A DNA stretch of 64,000 nt, taken from positions 1 through 64,000 of the forward strand of contig NZ_AP023421.1 of the NCBI RefSeq assembly GCF_018408705.1. Direction: 5' to 3'. The notes beneath the pieces are model-generated. The model saw nothing but the letters and a program-made list of their open reading frames with translations, was not told the origin of the DNA and ran no database searches. Shown piece by piece: positions 1 through 9,079 of this stretch. Each line of letters opens with the position of its first letter. Position 1 is the first letter of the stretch. This stretch comes from Pusillibacter faecalis (GTDB taxonomy: Bacteria > Bacillota > Clostridia > Oscillospirales > Oscillospiraceae). The translations under genes and the position numbers were made by a program.

Positions 1-1
1 C

Positions 2-163
2 CTTCATCTGCTTGATGGGCATAGTATCACGCAAAACGGACGCTGGATTCCGGCTAAAGCAGATTATCGAGAGATTTATCAAAAGATGCCCAAGCGTATT
101 GATCGTTGGAAACTGATACGCCTATTGAAGAAGCGTGATTGTAGATTGAAGAAAAATCCTTGA
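2..163 (+). CDS. C-terminal fragment of an unrecognised protein (cut by window start)
   Basis: An open frame enters from the left edge and stops at the TGA at 161-163, giving 53 residues that are strongly basic (ending LLKKRDCRLKKNP). There is no visible start inside the window. The composition resembles the AT-rich genes that follow, and the next gene begins 22 bases later, so the two may be co-transcribed. I do not recognise the family. Confidence 0.45.
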   Translation, partial: LHLLDGHSITQNGRWIPAKADYREIYQKMPKRIDRWKLIRLLKKRDCRLKKNP

Positions 164-185
164 TGTACCCAAATGAGGTAGAATT

Positions 186-1238
186 ATGGCTCAAACAATT
201 TTGTATTACCCAACAATCAACATTCAAGATGGCACTTGGTTAAGAAATGCAATTCTGTATTGGGATGAGGTTTCATCCATCGTCCCCTATGAGAACTATC
301 CGGATTTTTCACCGGAATTATTGTATTTGCAAGAATTGGGAGTATATAAAGCTGTTTATCCTCGAGAACTTTTCTTCTCTGAGTTTGCAGAAGATTTTTG
401 CAATTCTATTTTAAAAAGAATTTCTGCTTATGAGTTAAGAACTACCAATAATGGAACTCAAAATAGCCGGGTGAGGATGCACAAAAACAAAATATATGCA
501 CCGGCTTTACACGAGTTGATTCACTATAGAAAGTTACCGCCACAGTTATTGGATTATTTCGGAGATGGAAAATATATACACGATTACAACACGGATGGTT
601 GGATGGAGATAGACAGCAAAATAGTGCAAATATACATGAGAACACTTGCAGAGTATTCGATAAAGTGCTCTGGCAAAGACATCGTATTAGGTACAGATAC
701 ATCCACCCATAGCCGAGAAATCTATAACAATTCTCGCAACCGTGCAGATCTACAAGCGCAGTGCTGCAAAATTAATATAGAAAATTGTTTGCCTCAACCT
801 TCTATGGATGTAAGTTTTGAAGACATCCTTGAGTTCAAAAACAGAAGAAAAGATGAACTTAATGCATTTAGAGCGAAAATCAGAGAGTTGGAAACAAATA
901 TATATCATGCCGACAGTCCAGAGTTAATACGGCACTATGAAGCTCAATTTATAGAGGGATGGCAACAATGTTCTGATGACTTTTATAAGGTTCTGAAAGA
1001 GTCAAGAATTACATTTTTCCTAAGTAGTTTTGTTAGTTTGGTTGCAATACCTTTTGTTGGTCAACTGCTGTCGCCGCATATTGGTCAAGAGCTTACATTT
1101 GCAATCCAAGCAGGTGCACCATTACTTAACATTGGAATTGGTTACTTTGATTATAGAAACAAGATTAGCCCAGCAAAAGCAGACGGTGGTTTTAGCTACA
1201 TTATTAAGGCAAACAGAGACGGAATAATTCATATCTAA
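186..1238 (+). CDS. DUF6236-like protein
   Basis: This 350-residue protein opens with YYPTINIQDGTWLRNAILYW followed by a DEVSSIVPYE stretch, the N-terminal pattern I associate with DUF6236 proteins, whose function is unknown. Residues about 280-322 include a hydrophobic segment (FFLSSFVSLVAIPFVGQLL) that may be membrane-associated. The start has AATGAGGTAGAATT upstream, an acceptable ribosome-binding site. It lies in AT-rich DNA next to a recombinase and a defence ATPase, so it is probably accessory cargo. Family assignment is from pattern memory; no function is claimed. Confidence 0.6.
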   Translation: MAQTILYYPTINIQDGTWLRNAILYWDEVSSIVPYENYPDFSPELLYLQELGVYKAVYPRELFFSEFAEDFCNSILKRISAYELRTTNNGTQNSRVRMHKNKIYAPALHELIHYRKLPPQLLDYFGDGKYIHDYNTDGWMEIDSKIVQIYMRTLAEYSIKCSGKDIVLGTDTSTHSREIYNNSRNRADLQAQCCKINIENCLPQPSMDVSFEDILEFKNRRKDELNAFRAKIRELETNIYHADSPELIRHYEAQFIEGWQQCSDDFYKVLKESRITFFLSSFVSLVAIPFVGQLLSPHIGQELTFAIQAGAPLLNIGIGYFDYRNKISPAKADGGFSYIIKANRDGIIHI

Positions 1239-1340
1239 AACTGACATGCGGCAATTTCTCGTGGAAAATGACATAATAGAGTGAAAGTTTTGGTGGATAT
1301 TCAAGGTGCATTGTGCTATTGTATCTTGCTAACAAGTTAA

Positions 1341-1386
1341 AAGCTACATTTTAGTCTTGAGATCAAGGCTAAAATGTAGCTTTTTC
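1341..1386 (+). terminator. Intrinsic terminator after the DUF6236-like gene
   Basis: AAGCTACATTTTAG at 1341-1354 is perfectly complementary to 1369-1382, an inner CTTGA/TCAAG pair extends the stem, and a short T run follows. It separates the DUF6236-like gene from the recombinase. Confidence 0.8.
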
Positions 1387-1392
1387 TATATT

Positions 1393-1436
1393 AAACCTCC
1401 ATGATATACTGCTGGTCAGTGATATCATGGAGGTTT
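1393..1436 (+). promoter_or_regulatory. Inverted repeat that covers the recombinase ribosome-binding site
   Basis: AAACCTCCATGATAT (1393-1407) pairs perfectly with 1422-1436, and an inner ACTG/CAGT pair nearly closes the loop. The right arm contains GGAGG at 1429-1433, the Shine-Dalgarno site of the recombinase starting at 1441, so in RNA the site would be sequestered. It could equally be a DNA site bound by the recombinase. Confidence 0.7.
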
Positions 1437-1440
1437 TGCT

Positions 1441-2376
1441 ATGTCTGGATATGTGATTGAGATTCCACAGGAGCAAGAGAACAGTTCTATTTGGAGTCGG
1501 CAATTAAGAGTCGCCGCTTATTGCCGGGTCAGCGCTTCTTACGAGGAACAACAGCAAAGTCTGGAAAACCAGATCGAGTACTTTACACAATACATCAAGA
1601 GAAATCCCTTTTGGAGGTTTGTCGCTGTGTATACGGACAATGCCTCCGGGCTCCACACGAAGAATCGGCCCGGATACCAAAAGATGCTGAAAGACTGCCG
1701 AAAAGGTAAAATCGATTTGATTCTTGTTAAATCGCTGAGCCGCTTTGGAAGAGATGCAAAAGAAACCATGACTACAATCAGGAGGTTAAAGCAAATGGGT
1801 ATTGGAGTGTACGTTGAGATGGGTGGGATCAATACATTGACAACTCCAGATAGTATTATTGATCTGTATGCCGCATTTGATCAGGCAGAGAGCCAGAACA
1901 AAAGCGACAATATCAAGTTCGGTTTGCGTCAGCGGATGAAAAGCGGAAAGGCTATGTTGTACCATTCGCAATTCCTTGGTTACACGAAAGGACCTGACGG
2001 TGTATTGCGGGTGGTCCCGGAGGAGGCGGAGATCGTACGGAAGATATTTGATCTCTATGTGCAGGGGAACGGTGTACGGAAGATCAAACGCTACCTGGAA
2101 GAACACGGGGTCAAAACAGTGACAGGGAAGAGGGAGTGGAGCACCTCTACCATCGATCGAATGTTGAGTAACGAGAAGTACATCGGGCAGGTGCTGATGC
2201 AGAAAAGCTATACGCCGGATTTCCTGACCGGAAAGCAAGTCAAAAACGATGGGCAGTTGGATATGTACCTGGTAGAGGATGCTCATGAAGCAATCATTGA
2301 CCGGGAGACTTTTAATCAAGTGCAGGAGATGAAAGGGCATATCAAACACACAGTACAAATGGAGCAGATGTTGTGA
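1441..2376 (+). CDS. Serine recombinase (resolvase/invertase family), short form
   Basis: This 311-residue protein has a resolvase catalytic domain: AAYCRVSAS carries the nucleophilic serine near residue 31, and SLSRFGRD follows near 98-105. A Recombinase-type DNA-binding domain spans about 170-265 (GYTKGPDG to YIGQVLMQKSY). Large serine integrases of this type usually run 450-550 residues with a zinc ribbon and coiled coil at the C terminus. These are missing, so the protein is either a naturally short resolvase or a truncated integrase. The ATG is preceded by GGAGG inside the hairpin at 1393-1436. It probably mobilised, or marks the edge of, the surrounding defence island. Confidence 0.85.
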   Translation: MSGYVIEIPQEQENSSIWSRQLRVAAYCRVSASYEEQQQSLENQIEYFTQYIKRNPFWRFVAVYTDNASGLHTKNRPGYQKMLKDCRKGKIDLILVKSLSRFGRDAKETMTTIRRLKQMGIGVYVEMGGINTLTTPDSIIDLYAAFDQAESQNKSDNIKFGLRQRMKSGKAMLYHSQFLGYTKGPDGVLRVVPEEAEIVRKIFDLYVQGNGVRKIKRYLEEHGVKTVTGKREWSTSTIDRMLSNEKYIGQVLMQKSYTPDFLTGKQVKNDGQLDMYLVEDAHEAIIDRETFNQVQEMKGHIKHTVQMEQML

Positions 2377-2531
2377 TATAATAATACTAATAAATTAAAG
2401 GTCCATTTTTTATGTGTTCCCGTCTTTAACGGGAGTCGGAGGTATCAGTAGTAATAAGAGACAGAGATTACAAAACGGAACTGGAGAAAATTAAAAAGCA
2501 TTTAGAACTGATATTGGGTGAGGGATGAGCA

Positions 2532-4937
2532 ATGTTGAAGGAAATATCCGGTCTTGAAATATGTGGTGCAAATTTCAAAAAACCGACATATCTCAACTTA
2601 TTTGATCCTACAGATGGAAAGAAAATTAAGACAATCAAGGGTACATTATTGTATGGAAGAAACGGATCAGGTAAAAGTACGATTGCACGTGGTTTCCGTC
2701 AGATTGCAGGCGAAGTGTTACCAACTATCAGTCGGACAACAGTTTTCGATAAGGACCATAATCCTATAAATTTATCGAAGGACGAAAGAAAAGATATTTT
2801 CGTTTTTGATGAAGAATATGTTGATAAGAATGTAAAATTGCAGGAAGACCACTTGGAAACCATTGTTATGCTTGGAGAACAAGTGGACTTAAGTGAAAAG
2901 ATAAAAGTGGCAAAAGAAGAATGCAATGCAGCAAAAACCTTATTGGATGCCCAAGCAAGAGTATGTAGTGAGTATAATGACCGGCAAAACATTAAGTGCC
3001 CGCAATATTACCTTCTAAAACTTCGTTGGGCACTCCAGGGAGATGATGGTTGGGCCGGCCGAGACAAAGAAATTCGGAATGGTCGGCAAAATACGGGAGT
3101 TAGGGATGATACCTACAAACAATTTCTCAATATTACACCGTCAAAACCGAGAAGTGAGTTAATTGTAGATTTTAAGAGGGTACGGCAAGATTTAGAGGCA
3201 GCCAGGGCGGGAGCGTCTGTTATAGAGCAGCCCGTCCCCCAAATTCCGGAAAAATTTAATTTATATGACGAATTGGAAATAGAAAAACTTTTGTCTCAAA
3301 AAATTGAACGGCCAGAATTTTCAGAAAGAGAACAATTTCTCCTTAAGTTAGTTCAACAAAAAGGCATTCATATTCTTATTGAAAGAAAAGAATTGTTGGA
3401 ACGCTCAGAGACGAAATCATGCCCCTACTGTCTGCAGGAAATGACTCCAGGATATAAGGTTGATTTGATCCAAAGCATAGAAAAAATTTTGAATGAGGCG
3501 GCCGAGGATCATCGAAAGATATTGAGGGAGAAAATTTGGGGAGACATGTATATAGATCTCTTTCCTTTTGAAAAGTTGGATGGTTTCTCTACTTGCAAAG
3601 AATTGATGATGAAAATTGATGAGGCGATTAAATCAAATAATAATTTGCTACAACAAAAAATTGATAATCCATATGAGCCTATTAGCACAGGGATCGCATC
3701 CATACATTCTTTACTTTCTCAATTGACTACTGCGCTTGCGAATTTGGAGAACAAACGGGTAGCATATAATAAAAAAGCCAAGAGCACGGAACCTTTTCTA
3801 AAGGAATTAACTCGTATTAACAGTGAAATTGCTCACTATGATGTCATAGATTTAGCAGGTCAATATGATAAGCAATGTGAAGAATCCAAAACTGAGCAAG
3901 CACACTACGAAAGTTTGAAGGCAGACTACCTGTTGAAAGAAAAAGCAGTTCAGGCCCTCGAAGCGCAGAGAAGTTCAGTTACTGTTGCAATTGATGTAAT
4001 GAACAATTACATGAAGTATATTTTCTTTGAAGAAGACAGACTCAGAATCGAATATGATGATGGCGTGTATAGATTACTGTCTCACGGGCAAAAAGTAAAG
4101 CCGCGAGAAGTCTCTGTTGGCGAAAGAAATATCATTGGACTCTGCTATTTCTTCACAAGTATTTTAAAGGGAAAGGAAGAAAGGGATACTTATAACGATG
4201 AGTACTTAATTATTGTTGATGATCCTATTTCCAGCTATGATATGGAAAATAGGATCGGAATTCTTTCCTTTTTAAAATATGAGTTGAGTGCTTTCCTTGA
4301 GGGAAACACTGAAACAAGAGTTCTGGTCATGACACATGATCTTATGACCTTTTATGACGCTCATAAGATACTTGAGGAGATAATAGAGAAGTGCAAGCAA
4401 CAGTGGAATATGGGACAAATTAAGTTTAATCGATTTGAGTTAAGAGATGAAGAAATTATACCCTTCCAATACAAGAGTCGCCATGAATACAGTGAACTTA
4501 TACAAACTATTTATAAATATGGCTTAGGACAAGCTGGAGACCAATCTATTGTAATTGGAAACATAATGAGGCAGGTATTGGAAGCATTCGCAACCTTTGA
4601 GTTTAAAAAAGGAATCGATAAAGTTTCAACTGACGATGATATTCTTTCTCTTCTTGGCTGCCAAGAGTTTAAGGTATATTTTAAAAATCTCATGTACCGC
4701 TTAGTACTCCATGGCGGGAGCCACAAAGAAGAGTATGTGAAGTCAATGAATAATTTGAACTTTTTTACACTCATTTCCGAAAAGGAAAAAGAAAGAACAG
4801 CAAAAGATATCCTTTGTTTCATCTATTGCTTGAACAAACCACATCTACTTGCGCATCTGAAGGATGTAGACCCGGATGCGAAATCGAAGTTGAATTTGTG
4901 GTGTCAAGATATACGAAAGAGATCCGCTGCAACATAA
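2532..4937 (+). CDS. rloC: RloC-like anticodon nuclease (AAA_13/PrrC-type ATPase)
   Basis: This 801-residue ABC-type ATPase has Walker A GRNGSGKST at 42-50, an ABC signature VSVGER at 527-532, Walker B YLIIVDDP at 558-565 and an MTHD switch further on. Between them is a coiled-coil-rich insertion with CPYC at 297-300, like the zinc hook that separates RloC from PrrC. The C-terminal region has R680-x3-E684 and a later HGGSH (His727/His731), matching the Arg-Glu-His pattern of PrrC/RloC anticodon nucleases. Known relatives cleave a tRNA anticodon loop during phage infection or DNA damage. No hsd genes flank it, which fits stand-alone RloC. Nuclease activity here is inferred from motif spacing. 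Confidence 0.75.
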   Translation: MLKEISGLEICGANFKKPTYLNLFDPTDGKKIKTIKGTLLYGRNGSGKSTIARGFRQIAGEVLPTISRTTVFDKDHNPINLSKDERKDIFVFDEEYVDKNVKLQEDHLETIVMLGEQVDLSEKIKVAKEECNAAKTLLDAQARVCSEYNDRQNIKCPQYYLLKLRWALQGDDGWAGRDKEIRNGRQNTGVRDDTYKQFLNITPSKPRSELIVDFKRVRQDLEAARAGASVIEQPVPQIPEKFNLYDELEIEKLLSQKIERPEFSEREQFLLKLVQQKGIHILIERKELLERSETKSCPYCLQEMTPGYKVDLIQSIEKILNEAAEDHRKILREKIWGDMYIDLFPFEKLDGFSTCKELMMKIDEAIKSNNNLLQQKIDNPYEPISTGIASIHSLLSQLTTALANLENKRVAYNKKAKSTEPFLKELTRINSEIAHYDVIDLAGQYDKQCEESKTEQAHYESLKADYLLKEKAVQALEAQRSSVTVAIDVMNNYMKYIFFEEDRLRIEYDDGVYRLLSHGQKVKPREVSVGERNIIGLCYFFTSILKGKEERDTYNDEYLIIVDDPISSYDMENRIGILSFLKYELSAFLEGNTETRVLVMTHDLMTFYDAHKILEEIIEKCKQQWNMGQIKFNRFELRDEEIIPFQYKSRHEYSELIQTIYKYGLGQAGDQSIVIGNIMRQVLEAFATFEFKKGIDKVSTDDDILSLLGCQEFKVYFKNLMYRLVLHGGSHKEEYVKSMNNLNFFTLISEKEKERTAKDILCFIYCLNKPHLLAHLKDVDPDAKSKLNLWCQDIRKRSAAT

Positions 4938-4962
4938 AATGTCGATTTTAACCGTCCCTTCT

Positions 4963-5005
4963 AAGAAATGAAAACATCCGCCTTCAGCAGATGTCTTCAT
5001 TTCTT
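4963..5005 (+). terminator. Hairpin after the RloC-like gene
   Basis: AAGAAATGAAAACATC (4963-4978) pairs with 4990-5005 apart from one A/C mismatch. It ends the AT-rich defence gene; the T run is poor, so it may act as a barrier in both directions. Confidence 0.55.
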
Positions 5006-5205
5006 GGGATTCCGCCACCCAAAGGGCGGCTCCACCCTCCAGTGATTGAAATGCTCGAGCGAAATGAATTCGCCCTGCGCCGAGGTTTTGCCTGCGGCAA
5101 AAAGCTCGTACGGCGCAAAAGCGCCGCCGGCCAGAAGGCCAGTTAGGTACTTCTCAGGTAAAATCACAAACAACCTTAGAGGGTTCGGAATTGTTACCCC
5201 CTGCC

Positions 5206-5241
5206 ACGTCGGAGCAGAGTTCACTTTGCTCCGACGTTTTT
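5206..5241 (+). terminator. Intrinsic terminator in an integrative-element-type spacer
   Basis: ACGTCGGAGCA (5206-5216) pairs perfectly with 5227-5237 and is followed by TTTT. The spacer 5006-5470 is GC-rich and has no convincing gene. Its text around this hairpin is of a kind I have seen beside integrative elements of gut Clostridia, which is recollection rather than proof. Confidence 0.7.
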
Positions 5242-5478
5242 ATGCCCACGGCAGAAAAGACGTCATCCGTTCACTCTTTTGAGCCTTCTTTCCAAACCCG
5301 TTCCACTGGCTTCGGTTTGCTGCCGCCGCTTTGCGGCGATTCTATTTTATTGAGGAGAAATATTAATTTTAACGGCTCCCTTCAAGGCTGCGTCGCTGTG
5401 CCGGGCCTGTCTACCAAAGAGCGGCGTGACCAGAAAAGCGGCGATGACAGCTTATTGAGAGGAGTCTCGTAATTGGGA

Positions 5479-5508
5479 TTGACTTCCTGGGCTCTGATAT
5501 GGTATAAA
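5479..5508 (+). promoter_or_regulatory. Sigma-A promoter for the AIPR-type gene
   Basis: TTGACT at 5479-5484 and TATAAA at 5503-5508 are 18 bases apart. The transcript would have a leader of about 170 bases before the ATG at 5684, including the hairpin at 5630-5656. Confidence 0.6.
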
Positions 5509-5629
5509 GAAGACAAGTCCTAATGGCAAGAGCCGTTGAGGCATCCAATTTTCATATGCGAGATATGAATTTGTGGTCAAGTGAATTTGCCCGCCAAGCA
5601 GTTTTGCTGTGGCGTTGACTCATTGTCTG

Positions 5630-5662
5630 CATCTTCGTGTCTTGCGTGCGAAGGTGTTTTTA
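5630..5662 (+). terminator. Leader hairpin/attenuator ahead of the AIPR-type gene
   Basis: CATCTTCG (5630-5637) pairs with CGAAGGTG (5649-5656) with one G-U pair, followed by TTTTTATTTT. It sits between the promoter and the start codon, so it could attenuate expression of the downstream gene. Confidence 0.5.
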
Positions 5663-5683
5663 TTTTACAAAGGAGTGAAAACC

Positions 5684-6865
5684 ATGTCAGACAAACTGAA
5701 AATGCACGCAAGAGAATTTAAAACCATGAGGGATCCAAACCGACTTCCAACGGGGCACATCAAGTATATATGCTATCTGGACACAAAGACCATTCCCAAT
5801 GAATTGCGGAATTGGATGCGGACGAATCCCCGAGATCAAAAGATGACCACCGAGGTGGCAAAGACCATCGCCAGCAGCCTGATGGAAAATGAGGACTTTC
5901 ACGAGTTGAATCGGGGTTTGCTGTTTTCAGTGGAGTCTGTGAACTATGATAACCGTACGGAGACGTTGACTGTGGAATTGTCCGACGGCGAAATCCATGG
6001 TAATATCGACGGTGGACATACGCTTCACGCTATCTTCGACGCACAGGAGAATGAGACGCTGCCGGAGGCGCGTTATGTCTTTGCTGAATTTTTTGTAGGG
6101 CTCTCCTCCCCGGTAGAACTGGCTGCTGCGCGCAACACATCCGTTCAAGTGGATTTGAAATCGCAGGAGGAGCTGAAAAAGAGTTTTGAAACCCTCAAGC
6201 AGATTCTGAAGCCTTTCCCCTTTGAGCGGCGGATTGCATATCACATGAATGAACACTACAGTGAGAATGTTGCCATTATCGATGTGCGCGAAGTTATTAC
6301 CATCCTGAATATGTTTAACCAGAATCTCTATCCGATTGTCGGCCAGCAGGGACTCTCCGGGGACAGCCAGCCCATCCAGAGCTATACGGGGAAGGAGGCC
6401 AGTCTCAAACGTTTTTTAAAACAGGGGAGGGAGGAACGTGAGGCAGTTCTGGTGAAGATGACCCCTATCATTGATGATATTTTCCACCTGTGGGAAACGG
6501 TGGAATGTGAGTTCCCTAAAATGGTGCAGAAGAATTAGCATTATTATGGTGCCAAGAAATATGCCAAATTCGACGACGGCAAAGTGGTGGGGCAGACGAT
6601 GTTCTATCAGGCTGGTTTGAAATACTTGGTTCCCAAGGGAATTCTCTATCCTGTGGTGGGCGCCTTTCGCGCCTTGGTTGAAGTCGATCCTGGCACCGGA
6701 ATTTATAGGTGGAAAAAGGACCCATTTATGGTGTGGAATGATCTGGGAGAGCGGATTGCAGGCATTGTCTGGGATGAAAAGGAGGAAAATCCTGAGTACA
6801 TTGGAAAGAGTAAAAACGTCTGGAGCAATCTTTTTAAGGAGGTTTTGCTCTATACACTGGTATAA
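5684..6865 (+). pseudogene. AIPR-like (abortive phage resistance) gene split by an in-frame amber codon
   Basis: The ATG at 5684 follows AAAGGAGTG. The first 284 residues carry NRGLLFSVESV, then DGEIHGNIDGGHTLHAI and RNTSVQVDLKSQEEL, the layout of AIPR (PF10592) proteins linked to phage resistance. The frame stops at TAG 6536-6538 after MVQKN, but the same frame continues without interruption (HYYGAKKYAKF, then WKKDPFMVWNDLGERIAGI) to TAA at 6863-6865. One substitution would restore a protein of about 393 residues. The 3' part therefore still looks like protein sequence under past selection. Options are a recent nonsense mutation, amber readthrough, or a base-call error. The 284-residue product may or may not be active. 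Confidence 0.7.
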
Positions 6866-6889
6866 AGGAGATCCAATCAACATGCTTTT

Positions 6890-6923
6890 GGCGAGGGCGG
6901 GGGTGTCAGTTCCTGCCCTCGCC
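6890..6923 (+). terminator. Terminator after the AIPR-like gene
   Basis: GGCGAGGGCGGG (6890-6901) pairs with 6912-6923 with one G-U pair. No long T run follows. The stretch 6924-7100 beyond it shows no gene. Confidence 0.55.
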
Positions 6924-7100
6924 TTATCTGCATAGATGGGAGTGTGGGCCGGCTGCTCCTCCGTTGGGCCGGACATTGTCCCGCAAACCGAGTCTCCACT
7001 GGTTTCCCATCACCATTTCATACAGCGGCTGGTAGAGTATCTTTCGTATCGACAACCATGTACGGAAAACAAACCGTCTAGAAATCCGGCAATTTTTCTG

Positions 7101-7128
7101 TTGCAATTTGTAAACAGCCTGTTATAAT
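7101..7128 (+). promoter_or_regulatory. Sigma-A promoter of the MATE-DarA gene
   Basis: TTGCAA (7101-7106) and TATAAT (7123-7128) are separated by 16 bases. About 115 bases of leader follow, with short inverted repeats that I cannot assign to a known riboswitch class. Confidence 0.65.
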
Positions 7129-7248
7129 AACCGATGGTCCGCCTTACAGTTAGGAGAAGAGGCCCGGTACACGGCAAGCTCCTGTGGGCTGACCGCTGTG
7201 AAAAGTGCTGCCTGTCGGCAGGTCATCAGTAAAGTGAGGAAATCAGCG

Positions 7249-8934
7249 ATGAGACAACCAGCCGCAGGCACTGCCGTTTTTGAGGAAAAGAGTGTCTGGA
7301 AGGTTTTGATGAAAATTGCGCCTCCGGTGATGCTGGCCCAGCTCATCCAGGCACTTTACAATATTGTGGACAGCTTTTTTGTGGGAAAGTACTCAGGAGA
7401 CGGTCTGACTGCCCTCTCTATTATTTTCCCGGTTCAGCTGGTCATCACGGCCATTGCCGTGGGAACCGGCGTAGGGGTGAATACGCAGATGTCCCGCCAG
7501 TACGCCAGGGGGGAGAAGGTGGAGGAAACGGCAGGAACTGGTACAGCCCTGGCGCTGATCAGCTGGGCGGCCTTTGCCCTGACCAGTACTCTGCTGATGC
7601 GGCCATATGTGATGACCTCTGCCACGGCGCCTGAAGCCATTGAATATGCTGTTCAATATGGAACTATTGTGTGCGTGGGCAGCATCGGTGTCTTTCTGGA
7701 GGGTATCTGGACCAAGGTGCATCAGGCTGCGGGAAACATGCGGCGGCCCATGTTGGCGCAGGTGGTTGGTGCGATGACGAATATTGTCCTGGACCCGATT
7801 TTGATCTTCGGAGCAGGACCCATCCCTTCCCTGGGGGTTGCGGGAGCGGCCTATGCCACGGTTGCGGGACAGTTTGTGGCGGCAGCCATTACCTTTGGGC
7901 ACGGGTTTTACCGTCCGCCCGGAAAGGGACAGATGCTGCCCTGTGTCAAAGCCATTTACCGGCTGGGCTACCCCTCTATCCTGATGCAGGCGCTTTATAC
8001 AGTCTATATCATGGCGCTCAATATCATTTTGGCCGGCTTCTCTGACGAGGCCGTCACAGTGCTGGGACTTTACTACAAGCTTCAGTCGTTCTTTTTCATT
8101 CCCCTGGGAGGGCTGCAAACCTGTATTGTCCCGCTGCTGAGCTATACATACGCCAAGCAAGACTATGGACGCTGCCAGAAGATTACGAAAGACGCTATGA
8201 TCTTCGCCGGAATCTTCATGATGGTGGGGACGCTTTGTTTTGAGGGAATCCCAGGTCCCATGATCCGAATTTTCTCCACGGAGCAGGAGGTACTGGACAT
8301 TGGCATCCATGCTTTTCACATCATAGGCATCAGCTTTGTGCCGTCTGTTGTGTCGCTGATGTTTCCGGTATTTTTTCAGGCCATTGGTGCGGCGGTTCCT
8401 AGCGTGTTGCTTTCGCTGACGCGGCAGCTTTTCTGCCTGATTCCCATCTTCTGGGGAATGTCCCTGCTGGGGCTGGAATACACCTGGCTGGCGTTTCCGC
8501 TGGCAGAGGTCATCACCGGGGCACTGGGCGTTGCACTGTATCTCAAACAGATTCACGAATGGAAGGCAGAGAACCATGCCCCGCTGGAGACGACTTGGAA
8601 GGGAGAGAGCAAAATGAAGATGATTACCGCAATTATTAACAAGAAGGACGTCAACGAGGTTTGCGGAGCCTTAACCAGAGCCGGATTTTACTTCACAAAG
8701 ATGTCCTCTACAGGCGGCTTTCTGACGGCGGGCAATGCCACGCTGCTCATCGGCACGCAGGCAGAAAAGGTGCAAGAGGCCATCAGTGTCATCCGGGAGC
8801 ACTGTTCCCGCAGGGAGGAACCGATTCCCTCTACAGTCAAAATGGGAGCCACAGGCCCAGATGTTCCGGCAAAGGTTGTGGTGGGAGGCGCGACGGTTTT
8901 TGTCTCCGATGTGGAGGAGTTTGAAAAAATCTGA
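7249..8934 (+). CDS. MATE efflux transporter fused to a cyclic-di-AMP receptor (DarA/PstA-like) domain
   Basis: The chosen ATG has GAGGA 8 bases upstream; a GTG start at 7198 lacks a site. Residues 1-455 form a 12-helix MATE multidrug/sodium antiporter (KIAPPVMLAQLIQALYNIVD at the start). Residues 456-561 are a complete DarA/PstA-like c-di-AMP receptor domain: MITAIINKKDVNEVCGALTR, SSTGGFLTAGNATLLIG and GGATVFVSDVEEF. In most Firmicutes darA is a separate gene of about 105-110 residues. Here Met456 at 8614 is preceded by GGGAGAG, so a free receptor might also be made from an internal start. The fusion implies transport gated by c-di-AMP, which is inference. Confidence 0.88.
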   Translation: MRQPAAGTAVFEEKSVWKVLMKIAPPVMLAQLIQALYNIVDSFFVGKYSGDGLTALSIIFPVQLVITAIAVGTGVGVNTQMSRQYARGEKVEETAGTGTALALISWAAFALTSTLLMRPYVMTSATAPEAIEYAVQYGTIVCVGSIGVFLEGIWTKVHQAAGNMRRPMLAQVVGAMTNIVLDPILIFGAGPIPSLGVAGAAYATVAGQFVAAAITFGHGFYRPPGKGQMLPCVKAIYRLGYPSILMQALYTVYIMALNIILAGFSDEAVTVLGLYYKLQSFFFIPLGGLQTCIVPLLSYTYAKQDYGRCQKITKDAMIFAGIFMMVGTLCFEGIPGPMIRIFSTEQEVLDIGIHAFHIIGISFVPSVVSLMFPVFFQAIGAAVPSVLLSLTRQLFCLIPIFWGMSLLGLEYTWLAFPLAEVITGALGVALYLKQIHEWKAENHAPLETTWKGESKMKMITAIINKKDVNEVCGALTRAGFYFTKMSSTGGFLTAGNATLLIGTQAEKVQEAISVIREHCSRREEPIPSTVKMGATGPDVPAKVVVGGATVFVSDVEEFEKI

Positions 8935-8973
8935 ACACCTCTGAAAGCGGCCGGAGCGGGACTGCCTTCTGAC

Positions 8974-9001
8974 GCCGCCTGGGCTTCCAGGCGGCTTTTT
9001 T
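8974..9001 (+). terminator. Intrinsic terminator after MATE-DarA
   Basis: GCCGCCTGG (8974-8982) pairs perfectly with 8987-8995 around a four-base loop and is followed by six T. Confidence 0.9.
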
Positions 9002-9050
9002 ACAAATACCAGATCAGGATATGAACCCCTCTGGGAAATCGAAATAGATG

Positions 9051-9079
9051 TTGAGGCATCGAAACTGGCGTGTTATAAT
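9051..9079 (+). promoter_or_regulatory. Sigma-A promoter of the restriction-modification pair
   Basis: TTGAGG (9051-9056) and TATAAT (9074-9079) are 17 bases apart, giving a leader of about 110 bases before the methylase ATG at 9200. Confidence 0.65.

Noticed and set aside
5191..5472. 93-codon plus-strand frame in the spacer after the RloC-like gene
   Set aside because: It runs through the terminator at 5206-5241 and has no ribosome-binding site. Similar text may be annotated as hypothetical proteins elsewhere, but I cannot support translation.
7129..7248. Possible riboswitch in the MATE-DarA leader
   Set aside because: Short hairpins such as CCTG/CAGG exist, but I could not match any known class or find an expression platform.
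7393..8577. 394-codon minus-strand frame opposite the MATE gene
   Set aside because: It is antisense to a clear family match, is rich in His/Arg/Gln as GC-rich shadows are, and has no ribosome-binding site.
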